A DNA stretch of 5,383 bases from Caldora sp. SIO3E6 (GCA_010672185.1 JAAHHL010000560.1:1-5383), one strand, 5' to 3'; shown: positions 1 to 5,242, counted from the stretch's first letter. Notes: a model not told the origin generated them from the letters alone. Program-made: numbers and translations.

Positions 1-1283
1 CTGATACCTGGAATTAACCTTCCTAAGCATTTGTCCACCGTCTCCACTGCTGCTACGCTGGCTTCAAAATTCCCAGTATGCCCTACCATATCAGTGTTAG
101 CATAGTTAATTACCACCAGAGAATAAATGCCTTTTTCAATGGCTGCGATCGCCACATCGGTGACTTCTGCCGCTGACATAGCCGGTGTTTGGTCATAGGT
201 AGGAACCATTGGACTAGAAACCAGCTCCCGCTCCTCACCTTCACAGGGTAGTTCTAAACCCCCATTAAAAAAGTAAGTAACATGGGCATATTTCTCAGTT
301 TCCGCAGTGCGAAATTGCTTTAAATTGTTTTGGGCAATTACTTCCCCCAAAATATTATCTAAGTTCTGAGGCTCAAATGCTACCGATACTGGCAAAGTTG
401 GATCGTATTGGGTAAAGGTAACAAAACTCAGGAGTTGAATCTGCTCCCGCTCAAAACCATCAAATTGGGGAGAAACAAAAGCTTGACTCAGTTGCCGTGC
501 TCGATCTGGGCGGAAGTTATAGAAAATGACCCCATCTCCCGAATTGACAGCACCGGGGGCAATCCTGGTGGGTAGGACAAATTCATCGGTAATCTCTTCT
601 TGGTAAGAAGCCTTTAATACTTCAACTGCCGATAGACCTTGCCCTGCACCATCCTGAGTCATTATTTCATAAGCCTGTTGGACTCGTTCCCAACGTCGGT
701 CTCGATCCATAGCGTAGTAACGACCACTGATGGTAACAATCTGCCCTAGGCCGATGTTGTCCAGGTGATCCTGAATTTTTTGAATCGCATCAATGCCATC
801 AGTGGGCTTGGTATCACGACCATCAGTAATGGCATGAACACAGACATCAGATATTCCTTGTAACTTAGCAAAATCTAGTAATCCGAGGAGATGATTCAGG
901 TGAGAATGTACCCCGCCTTCTGAACACAAACCCACTAAGTGCAGTTTACTACCTCGATTGCGGATATCTCTGCACACTTGCAGGAGTGCTGCATTCTCTT
1001 GAATCGTGCCGTCTTCCACAGCGTCAGAGATACGAACTAGCTCTTGGGGAACCACACGCCCAGCACCAAGATTCAGGTGACCCACTTCAGAATTACCCAT
1101 TTGACCTGTTGGTAGCCCCACATCTTTGCCCGAAGTGCGAATGATCGTACTTGGGTAGGCAGCCCAGAGGCTATCCATTATGGGTGTATTGGCTGCGGCA
1201 ATGGCGTTTCCATCAATTGCTTCGCGGTAGCCCCAGCCATCCAAAATGACCAGCACCACAGGAGATACAGGTGCTTGCATCAT
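1..1283 (-). CDS. gpmI: 2,3-bisphosphoglycerate-independent phosphoglycerate mutase, C-terminus beyond left edge
   Basis: Interconverts 3-phosphoglycerate and 2-phosphoglycerate in the cytoplasm (glycolysis and, in cyanobacteria, carbon flow from the Calvin cycle). It is a two-metal enzyme of the alkaline-phosphatase superfamily. My reading of the minus strand gives 427 complete codons without a stop. Visible motifs are LDGWG with metal ligand D15; GQMGNSEVGH at 60-69 with nucleophile S65; VHSH with H126; DGRD at 154-157; GRYYAMDRD with R188 and R194; RPDR at 258-261; AETEKYAH with the active-site lysine; and NTDMVGHTG with D398 and H402. The family is about 510-535 residues, so roughly 100 C-terminal residues, including the last metal-binding Asp-His pair and a final His, lie outside the window. 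The start at 1283 fits the family N-terminus (M-x-x-APV-x-P) and follows a GAGGG; a second ATG is directly in frame at 1280. The gene looks intact as far as it is visible. Confidence 0.97.
   Translation of the reverse strand, partial: MMQAPVSPVVLVILDGWGYREAIDGNAIAAANTPIMDSLWAAYPSTIIRTSGKDVGLPTGQMGNSEVGHLNLGAGRVVPQELVRISDAVEDGTIQENAALLQVCRDIRNRGSKLHLVGLCSEGGVHSHLNHLLGLLDFAKLQGISDVCVHAITDGRDTKPTDGIDAIQKIQDHLDNIGLGQIVTISGRYYAMDRDRRWERVQQAYEIMTQDGAGQGLSAVEVLKASYQEEITDEFVLPTRIAPGAVNSGDGVIFYNFRPDRARQLSQAFVSPQFDGFEREQIQLLSFVTFTQYDPTLPVSVAFEPQNLDNILGEVIAQNNLKQFRTAETEKYAHVTYFFNGGLELPCEGEERELVSSPMVPTYDQTPAMSAAEVTDVAIAAIEKGIYSLVVINYANTDMVGHTGNFEASVAAVETVDKCLGRLIPGI
145..152. repeat. HIP1 octamer palindrome
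   Basis: GCGATCGC, the highly iterated palindrome over-represented in many cyanobacterial genomes. It lies inside gpmI, where it encodes part of a Val-Ala-Ile-Ala stretch. It is useful mainly as a taxonomic pointer. Confidence 0.85.
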
Positions 1284-1288
1284 AGTAT

Positions 1289-1295
1289 CCCTCTT
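1289..1295 (-). promoter_or_regulatory. Ribosome binding site of gpmI
   Basis: AAGAGGG on the minus strand, 5 bases before the ATG at 1283 and 8 before the in-frame ATG at 1280. It is the only recognisable Shine-Dalgarno-like sequence before the genes in this window, and it supports initiation at one of these two adjacent ATGs without deciding between them. Family alignment from memory favours 1283. Confidence 0.55.
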
Positions 1296-1320
1296 CGCTT
1301 ATACTTTAAATTTCACGGCA

Positions 1321-1326
1321 ATCATA
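1321..1326 (-). promoter_or_regulatory. Candidate -10 box for gpmI
   Basis: TATGAT on the minus strand, 37 bases upstream of the gpmI start, in an AT-rich spacer. It matches the sigma-70 type -10 consensus in 5 of 6 positions. No convincing -35 hexamer sits 16-18 bases further upstream, so this is only a candidate. Confidence 0.3.
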
Positions 1327-1380
1327 ACATTGAGGATTGTATTTTTGCCTTATTTTCTCAATTTCTTTAGTTCTTCTGGG

Positions 1381-1404
1381 AAAAAAAACAGCTCCCTTGG
1401 GAAG
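1381..1404 (-). terminator. Weak intrinsic terminator candidate after the ABC ATPase gene
   Basis: On the minus strand, TTCC and GGAG/GGAA-like arms around CAAG (1392-1404) are followed after three bases by eight consecutive T residues (1388-1381). It lies about 48 bases beyond the ATPase stop and about 100 bases before gpmI, where a terminator separating the two units would be expected. The stem is only 4-5 bp and includes a G-T pair, so termination may be partial or absent. Confidence 0.35.
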
Positions 1405-1451
1405 ATTTTTACCTCCAGGTAGTGAAATAGTTCAATCTAAAATCTGAATGT

Positions 1452-2558
1452 CTAAAGTCTAGAAGTTAGTTTTTCTCTAATTGGGAAAATTGGCACAGAG
1501 GGATTAGCCACAGAAAGTCGCACCCGCTTGCCTACAGGTAGTTGAGTACTGAGAGTAGTGCGAGCATGTAGTTTTTTACCAGAGGGAGTTTGCATACAGT
1601 AACGGTACTCACGACCTAAGAAATGCCGGTCCTTAATTACAATCGGTGCCTGATCATCTGGATTCAGGATAACGTTTTCTTCCCGCAGCATTAACTCAGC
1701 TGCATCTGGAATTACTTCAATGGGAGATTGGGTATGGGAATTTGACCAAAGTACTTCAAAGGAACCCACTTCTGTTTCCCAGAATTGTCCTTGCCTGCGC
1801 GCAGGTATAAAGTTAGCCTGGGTAACAAATTCTGCCACAAAGCGAGAAGCAGGCTGAGAGTAGATTTCCTCTGGTGTTCCCAACTGCTCCAAATGTCCAG
1901 AGCACATGACACCCACTTGATCTGAGATGGACAAGGCTTCTTCTTGATCGTGAGTCACAAAAATAGCCGAAGTACCAATTTCCTTAAGAATTGCTCGTAC
2001 TTCCTGGCGCAATCGCAGGCGCACTTGAACATCAAGATTGCTCAAAGGTTCATCCAAGAGAATTAGAGCAGGTTTTGGTGCTAAAGCACGGGCGAGGGCA
2101 ACTCGCTGCTGTTGACCGCCAGAGAGTTCGTGAGGATAGCGTTTTTCTAGTCCTGCTAATCCGACTAAGGCGATCGCTTCTTTACTAGTTTCCTGTACAG
2201 AGGCTCTACTATTCCTACCTTGCCTATTTTTCAAGCCAAAGGCAACATTATCCAAAACATTGAGGTGAGGAAACAAAGCATAGTCTTGAAAAACCATACC
2301 AGTATCCCGTTGTTCTGGAGGAACCCAGTAACCAGGGCCAGCAACTGGACGCCCAGCTAATTCTACCATTCCTGATTGGGGGCGCTCAAACCCAGCAACA
2401 ATGCGCAATAGGGTAGTTTTTCCACAGCCAGACGGTCCGACTAATCCCAGCAAATCTCCTTGGCGCAAGGTCAATGAAACATTGGCAACTGCTAGGGTAT
2501 TGGCTTGCTCATACTGTTTGGTTATGCCTTCTAAATGTAGAATTGCCGGTTGTTTCAT
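1452..2558 (-). CDS. futC: ABC transporter ATP-binding protein, ferric-iron (FutC/FbpC) type
   Basis: A 368-residue cytoplasmic ATPase that would power an importer made with a membrane permease and a periplasmic binding protein, neither of which is in the window. All nucleotide-binding motifs are present: Walker A GPSGCGKT at 41-48, Q-loop Q91 in VFQDYALFPH, signature LSGGQQQ at 145-151, Walker B LILLDE at 165-170, D-loop SNLD at 173-176 and switch histidine H203 in VTHDQEEA. Residues about 285-357 form a TOBE-like C-terminal domain, as in importers for iron, polyamines, sulfate and sugars. The GYWVPPEQRDTGMVFQDYALFPH stretch (given here as two pieces, 76-84 and 85-98) resembles iron FbpC/FutC proteins, hence the substrate call. 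Family membership is near certain; the substrate is inferred and polyamine, thiamine or sulfate cannot be excluded. The segment at about 111-126, rich in R, S, N and Q, looks like a lineage-specific insertion. No strong ribosome binding site precedes the ATG; the protein N-terminus (ILHLEGITKQY) supports this start. Confidence 0.9.
   Translation of the reverse strand: MKQPAILHLEGITKQYEQANTLAVANVSLTLRQGDLLGLVGPSGCGKTTLLRIVAGFERPQSGMVELAGRPVAGPGYWVPPEQRDTGMVFQDYALFPHLNVLDNVAFGLKNRQGRNSRASVQETSKEAIALVGLAGLEKRYPHELSGGQQQRVALARALAPKPALILLDEPLSNLDVQVRLRLRQEVRAILKEIGTSAIFVTHDQEEALSISDQVGVMCSGHLEQLGTPEEIYSQPASRFVAEFVTQANFIPARRQGQFWETEVGSFEVLWSNSHTQSPIEVIPDAAELMLREENVILNPDDQAPIVIKDRHFLGREYRYCMQTPSGKKLHARTTLSTQLPVGKRVRLSVANPSVPIFPIREKLTSRL
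2170..2177. repeat. HIP1 octamer palindrome
   Basis: A second GCGATCGC, inside the ABC ATPase gene, where it encodes part of an Ala-Ile-Ala stretch. It supports a cyanobacterial origin. Confidence 0.85.
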
Positions 2559-2583
2559 GGAATTTGTGAGTTGTAAGTAATGA

Positions 2584-2589
2584 TATATA
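2584..2589 (-). promoter_or_regulatory. Candidate -10 box for the ABC ATPase gene
   Basis: TATATA on the minus strand, 25 bases upstream of the ATPase ATG, within a 99-bp spacer. A TTGTTC that could serve as -35 lies 19 bases further upstream, which is longer than the preferred 17. It would give a very short untranslated leader. The spacer before it (2590-2657) shows no clear Fur-type iron box. Confidence 0.25.
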
Positions 2590-2657
2590 GGGTATTGTCC
2601 TGGGTCCGGAACAATTACCTGAGAGTGAAATGGGATATTTTGTTATTGGAAAATTCT

Positions 2658-2906
2658 TTAGCCAGTAATCTGCCAGCATTTTTCCAGCCAATATGCTAAG
2701 TCACGGCGAGAAAGCGACCTTTGCCTGACAACGCTCCAAAGTTGAATTGCAGCAGTGGCGTCATTGATTTGCACCCTTAACGGCTGCTCAGTTTTACACC
2801 TACAAGGAATCGCTAATTCTTGCAAGCGCCGGTAAACTGACCATCGGTCGGCTCGGTTAATCTCAATGATTTGCTCTGTTTCTGTTTGGGAACTGGATGG
2901 ATTCAT
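2658..2906 (-). CDS. Small protein of unknown function, 82 residues
   Basis: I do not assign a function. From the ATG at 2906 the protein is 82 residues: a polar N-terminus (MNPSSSQTETEQ), then IIEINRADRWSVYRRLQEL, a CRC pair, a segment LRVQINDATAAIQLW and a basic, tryptophan-containing end (SLSRRDLAYWLEKCWQ). It looks like a compact, soluble helical domain with four Trp and three Cys and no membrane segment. The pattern RWxVYRRLQEL...IPC...AAIQLWSVV resembles small hypothetical proteins I associate with cyanobacteria, but I cannot verify this. An upstream in-frame ATG at 2951 would add 15 hydrophobic residues (YQLLLINYCILLL) from very AT-rich DNA; I regard this as spacer because the coding-like composition begins only at 2906. 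No clear ribosome binding site. It sits 99 bp upstream of the ABC ATPase on the same strand, so co-transcription is possible but unproven. Confidence 0.7.
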   Translation of the reverse strand: MNPSSSQTETEQIIEINRADRWSVYRRLQELAIPCRCKTEQPLRVQINDATAAIQLWSVVRQRSLSRRDLAYWLEKCWQITG

Positions 2907-3080
2907 CTTTAATAATAAGATGCAATAGTTTATCAATAGTAATTGATACAAGGATCTTAGGGTTTTCCGGATATTTCTAAGTAATAGAAGTTTTTCCAGT
3001 AGTTAACCTCAATAAAACAGTCTAAACTAGATTTACTTCAAATGCTAACATTTCTCAATTAATTTTGGGTAAAGCAATCA

Positions 3081-3183
3081 GGCTTTCTGAAGAAACACTC
3101 TAGCTGCAAGGGGATTTTGATGCTCTAGACGCGGGGACGCGGGGACGCGGGGACGCGGAGAAGAAGAATTTGACGTGTTTCTT
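3081..3183. repeat. Module copy A of a duplicated ~100 bp intergenic repeat
   Basis: The order is GGCTTTCTGAAGAAACAC, a middle segment with GGGATTTTGATGCT, four 8-bp GACGCGG(G/A) units, GAGAAGAAGAATTTGAC, and a closing GTGTTTCTT. The opening and closing boxes are inverted copies of TGTTTCTT. Copy B repeats the same order about 118 bp further on. Confidence 0.7.
3128..3159. repeat. Tandem 8-bp GACGCGGG microsatellite
   Basis: Four back-to-back units of GACGCGGG, the last ending in A. The array is GC-rich in an otherwise AT-rich spacer and lies inside module copy A. The number of units is likely to vary by slippage between strains. Confidence 0.9.
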
Positions 3184-3198
3184 TCCTTCATAAGGGGT

Positions 3199-3290
3199 GG
3201 CTCTGAAGAAACACATTCGGCTCACTTGGGATTGGTGCTGACGCGACCGACGCGACCGACGCGGAGATGGGAATTTGACCATTGTTTCTT
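3199..3290. repeat. Module copy B of a duplicated ~100 bp intergenic repeat
   Basis: It has the same order as copy A: GGCTCTGAAGAAACAC, a middle segment with GGGATTGGTGCT, a GACGCG microsatellite, GAGATGGGAATTTGAC, and a closing TGTTTCTT. The internal array differs from copy A (three 9-bp GACGCGACC-type units rather than four 8-bp units), so the two copies have diverged since the duplication. Confidence 0.7.
3240..3266. repeat. Tandem 9-bp GACGCGACC microsatellite
   Basis: Two exact units of GACGCGACC followed by GACGCGGAG. The last unit has the same end (GACGCGGAGA) as the microsatellite of copy A, which anchors the alignment of the two modules. Confidence 0.85.
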
Positions 3291-3300
3291 ACATTTTCCC

Positions 3301-3328
3301 AATTCCCAATTCCCAATTCCCAATTCCC
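3301..3328. repeat. Tandem 7-bp AATTCCC repeat
   Basis: Four exact AATTCCC heptamers, preceded by one degenerate unit (TTTTCCC, 3294-3300) and followed by a partial one. The array ends three bases from the kinase stop codon at 3334-3332. Heptameric short tandem repeats are known from cyanobacterial spacers; this is such a heptamer by form, not a named family I can confirm. Confidence 0.9.
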
Positions 3329-3331
3329 AAC

Positions 3332-4810
3332 TCAAAGAAACCGAGATAGTAGCAAGTAAACTAAACGAAAGATGGTTGTTATCGCCACCGCTGCTGCTCC
3401 TGCTAAAATTGCGACCACCATTACGTAAAGAAAGGGAAAACCAGCCCTTAAGAAAGGAATAAACATCAAGAGTAGGGCAATCCCTGCAAAAATTGGTAAA
3501 TCCTTCCCTTCTATCAAGCGGCGGTATTGAGCATAAACCAACCCACCAATAATCATACCTAGCAGTCCGAAACTAATTCCTGATAACCCCAAAAAGCTGC
3601 GCAGAGCAAAGGATAGCAATCCCCCCGTAAATCCTGTAAATGCTGCTCCCCCCAAAATCTCCATTAGTGAGAAGGCTGCTTTTTTCGCTGAAACTGGGGG
3701 GGTCGGTTGGGGAATTGGCTGTGGTGGATTTATTGGTGGTTGGGAGGTTGGTTGTGGTGGATTTATTGGTGGTTGGGAGGTTGGCTGTGGTGGATTGATG
3801 AAAGTAGGTGATGATGATGATGTTGTGGGAGTTACAGGAGGCGGCGGGGGTGGGGATTGAGCTTCTAGAGCATCCATCACCTCTTGAGCTGAACTGAAGC
3901 GTTGATTAGGTGTTGGTAACAACATCCGATTTAAAACCGCCTCTAGAGTATCGCTTACCTGGGCATAAATTCTCCAAGTCCACTGATTATTGTAAGAGTC
4001 ATACAAATCCCCTGGCTCCTTGCCAGTTAACAAAGTAATCACTGTCACTGCTAGAGCATATAAATCTGTTGAGGGGTAGACTTGGGCACCAGACATCTGT
4101 TCCGGGGGTGCAAATCCCATAGAATAAATACCAGTTGAGCTTCCCGTTGATGTAACTGCTCCTTGGTTTACCTGCTGTTTAACCGCACCAAAATCCAACA
4201 GATATAAACGCCCAGTGCGTTCGCGCATAATGTTGGAAGGTTTAATATCTCGATGAATTGAGTTATTCTCATGGACAAATTTGAGCACATTCAGGATTTC
4301 CCGTAGCACCTCCAAAGCCTCAGCTTCAGTGAACACAACTTTGTCTGCTAACTCTTCTTCCAAGTTTTGCCCATCAATAAATTCTTGGACTAGGTAGAAA
4401 AACTGGTCTTCTTCTCCCGGTTTCTGGCTCTGAATACTCAAGGGGAAGAAAGCAAACAAATCGGGGATTTGAGAGTGACGTCTACCGAGTTGCTCTAAAA
4501 CTTCTGCTTCCCTTGCAAATAAATTTTGGGCAATTTTGAGCTGTTGAGGACTCAAGTTGCCAGAAGGCTGAAACTGCTTAACCACACACTCACGCATCGT
4601 TGGAGTATAGCGATCTCTTGCTAAAAATGCTGCTCCAAAGCCTCCTTGACCTAGTAATTTTGAAGGTAGGTAGCGCCCTGCTAGAATCAGTGGCATACCG
4701 CAGGCAGTACAGAATTTTTGCTGCGCTGTCTGAAGCGTCATTTTATCATCAAGGTCAGCAAAAAAGTTTTCGGGGCGGGAGCAGCCAGGGCGGGTGCAGT
4801 AAATTTCCAT
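3332..4810 (-). CDS. Four-cysteine Ser/Thr protein kinase with Pro-rich linker and C-terminal membrane domain
   Basis: A Hanks-type kinase of 492 residues expected to phosphorylate Ser/Thr on unknown partners at the membrane. The N-terminus has C5-X4-C10 and C34-X2-C37, a zinc-ribbon-like or redox motif typical of cyanobacterial four-Cys kinases. The kinase domain spans about 47-315: glycine loop GQGGFGAAF at 54-62, catalytic lysine K78 in VVKQF, helix-C glutamate at E101 or E103, HRDIKPSN at 186-193 with D188 and N193, DFG at 206-208, an activation segment rich in S and T up to APPEQ at 234-238, D249, and R304. All key residues are present, so it should be active. Residues 319-374 are a Pro/Gln linker with an 11-residue repeat. 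About 382-490 is hydrophobic, with probably four membrane helices (about 385-403, 409-427, 438-455, 458-481). The kinase domain would face the cytoplasm. In Synechocystis SpkB, the similar Cys motif is tied to redox control; whether that holds here is inference. The start at MEIYC fits the family; no strong ribosome binding site precedes it. Confidence 0.93.
   Translation of the reverse strand: MEIYCTRPGCSRPENFFADLDDKMTLQTAQQKFCTACGMPLILAGRYLPSKLLGQGGFGAAFLARDRYTPTMRECVVKQFQPSGNLSPQQLKIAQNLFAREAEVLEQLGRRHSQIPDLFAFFPLSIQSQKPGEEDQFFYLVQEFIDGQNLEEELADKVVFTEAEALEVLREILNVLKFVHENNSIHRDIKPSNIMRERTGRLYLLDFGAVKQQVNQGAVTSTGSSTGIYSMGFAPPEQMSGAQVYPSTDLYALAVTVITLLTGKEPGDLYDSYNNQWTWRIYAQVSDTLEAVLNRMLLPTPNQRFSSAQEVMDALEAQSPPPPPPVTPTTSSSSPTFINPPQPTSQPPINPPQPTSQPPINPPQPIPQPTPPVSAKKAAFSLMEILGGAAFTGFTGGLLSFALRSFLGLSGISFGLLGMIIGGLVYAQYRRLIEGKDLPIFAGIALLLMFIPFLRAGFPFLYVMVVAILAGAAAVAITTIFRLVYLLLSRFL
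3717..3797 (-). repeat. 33-bp in-frame tandem repeat in the kinase linker
   Basis: Two full units (3717-3749 and 3750-3782) differ at one base. A third partial unit (3783-3797) matches for about 15 bp. Each unit encodes 11 residues, INPPQPTSQPP, and the series continues in degenerate form as INPPQPIPQP. Because 33 is a multiple of three, gain or loss of units would change linker length without breaking the frame. Confidence 0.9.
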
Positions 4811-4883
4811 GTTTACAAGGGTTAGGAGTGACTCAGCTACAACACATTTAATTTGCCTTCACAAAAATCCTTAGCTTCTGGTG

Positions 4884-4904
4884 GGATGGGCGTCTCGCCT
4901 ATCC
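4884..4904. repeat. Small palindrome, GGATGGGCG-TCT-CGCCTATCC
   Basis: A 9-bp stem with one G-T wobble on the plus strand (an A-C mismatch on the minus strand) and a TCT loop. It sits between the inverted arms of the palindromic segment. Its right arm can instead pair with TAGGC at 4909-4913 through GCCTA at 4897-4901, giving two mutually exclusive folds. Confidence 0.65.
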
Positions 4905-4935
4905 AAAATAGGCAATTTAAATGTGGAATGGCTTA

Positions 4936-4964
4936 CTCACACTCTCCAAAGTAGTGAGTGTGAG
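4936..4964. repeat. Perfect 9-bp inverted repeat
   Basis: CTCACACTC (4936-4944) and GAGTGTGAG (4956-4964) around an 11-base loop. No T-run follows on either strand, so it is not a standard intrinsic terminator. It is part of the palindromic segment upstream of the kinase and could form a hairpin in DNA or RNA. Confidence 0.7.
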
Positions 4965-5070
4965 CTTCTAGCTACAATTTAACTAATGGTAGGGGGTCGA
5001 ATCTTGCGCCGCTATGGTAAGGAAGAAACACTTCTTCATATATTATTATCACTTTACAGAGGTTTGCTGC

Positions 5071-5087
5071 CTGTGTTTCTTAAGGGC
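5071..5087 (+). repeat. TGTTTCTTAAGAGC box, copy 1 (variant)
   Basis: The core reads TGTTTCTTAAGGGC, 13 of 14 bases identical to the other copies. The hairpin around 5098 begins three bases later. Confidence 0.6.
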
Positions 5088-5089
5088 AA

Positions 5090-5108
5090 AACTGGCAAGA
5101 TGCCAGTT
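5090..5108. repeat. Perfect 8-bp hairpin with AGA loop
   Basis: AACTGGCA-AGA-TGCCAGTT. Read on the minus strand the loop is TCT and the core is GGCA-TCT-TGCC, the same pattern as GGCG-TCT-CGCC at 4889-4899. The two may therefore be opposite-orientation members of one small palindrome family. Confidence 0.75.
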
Positions 5109-5145
5109 CCACAATCGATATCCCACACCCTACACCCTAAAACTT

Positions 5146-5160
5146 CACTCCGAAGGAGTG
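5146..5160. repeat. Perfect 6-bp hairpin with GAA loop
   Basis: CACTCC-GAA-GGAGTG. Its right arm overlaps the start of box copy 2 (GAGTGTTTCTTAAGAGC). Confidence 0.65.
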
Positions 5161-5172
5161 TTTCTTAAGAGC
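5156..5172 (+). repeat. TGTTTCTTAAGAGC box, copy 2
   Basis: GAGTGTTTCTTAAGAGC, identical over all 17 bases to copy 4 at 5365-5381. It is embedded between two hairpins. Confidence 0.8.
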
Positions 5173-5187
5173 CGCCCCACGGGCGGC
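5171..5187. repeat. Perfect 7-bp GC hairpin with CAC loop
   Basis: GCCGCCC-CAC-GGGCGGC, directly after box copy 2. It is a strong stem but has no T-run behind it on the plus strand, and none before it that would serve the minus strand, so it is unlikely to be a standard terminator. Confidence 0.75.
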
Positions 5188-5242
5188 GATTGCCACCCCC
5201 TACGAATGACAGAAACACTACCTCCAACCTTAGAGCCTTAAA

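Larger units (their letters stand above)
2907..3331. other. Repeat-bearing spacer between the small gene and the kinase
   Basis: About 425 bp without a credible gene. The part next to the small gene (2907-3080) is AT-rich and presumably carries its promoter, although no good -35/-10 pair stands out. From 3081 to 3330 the DNA is almost wholly repeats: two diverged copies of a 92-103 bp module, each with its own GACGCG microsatellite, then four AATTCCC heptamers. Reading frames crossing it on either strand translate the repeats and are not accepted as genes. No terminator hairpin with a T-run is visible after the kinase stop. Confidence 0.75.
4835..4977. repeat. Palindromic segment upstream of the kinase, flanked by an 8-bp direct repeat
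   Basis: AGCTACAA occurs at 4835-4842 and again at 4970-4977, bracketing 127 bp. Inside are 15-bp inverted arms, CACATTTAATTTGCC (4843-4857) and GGCAATTTAAATGTG (4911-4925), pairing at 14 of 15 positions, and two separate hairpins. The layout recalls a small non-autonomous foldback element with target duplication, but the arms do not reach the second direct repeat, so this reading is tentative. It also covers the likely promoter and leader region of the kinase gene, which starts 33 bp away. Confidence 0.5.

Noticed and set aside
1712..2188. Short open frames inside the ABC ATPase gene (1712-1912 minus, 1991-2188 plus)
   Set aside because: They lie in other frames of a clearly coding gene and show no motif of their own.
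2578..2596. Fur (iron) box before the ABC ATPase
   Set aside because: TAATGATA matches one half of the classical box, but the other half does not; about 10 of 19 positions agree, which is not persuasive.
2509..2691. 60-residue minus-strand frame bridging the small gene and the ATPase
   Set aside because: It overlaps the ends of both better-supported genes and crosses the spacer; no recognisable protein features.
2907..2951. N-terminal extension of the small protein to an ATG at 2951
   Set aside because: It would add 15 hydrophobic residues from very AT-rich DNA with no ribosome binding site; the protein-like composition begins at the ATG at 2906.
3100..3462. Open frames across the repeat modules on both strands (3100-3282 minus, 3175-3462 plus)
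   Set aside because: They are translations of the GACGCG and AATTCCC repeats, and the plus one runs into the kinase gene antisense.
4600..4851. 83-residue plus-strand frame opposite the kinase N-terminus
   Set aside because: Antisense to well-conserved kinase sequence, without motifs.
4811..4860. Promoter of the kinase gene
   Set aside because: TTGTGA followed after 17 bases by TGTAGC has the right spacing, but the -10 lacks the key final T and is too weak to annotate.
4936..4964. Intrinsic terminator
   Set aside because: The stem is good but no T-run follows on either strand.
4986..5241. Plus-strand frames in the right-hand repeat region
   Set aside because: They read through hairpins and box repeats, overlap each other in different frames and resemble no protein.
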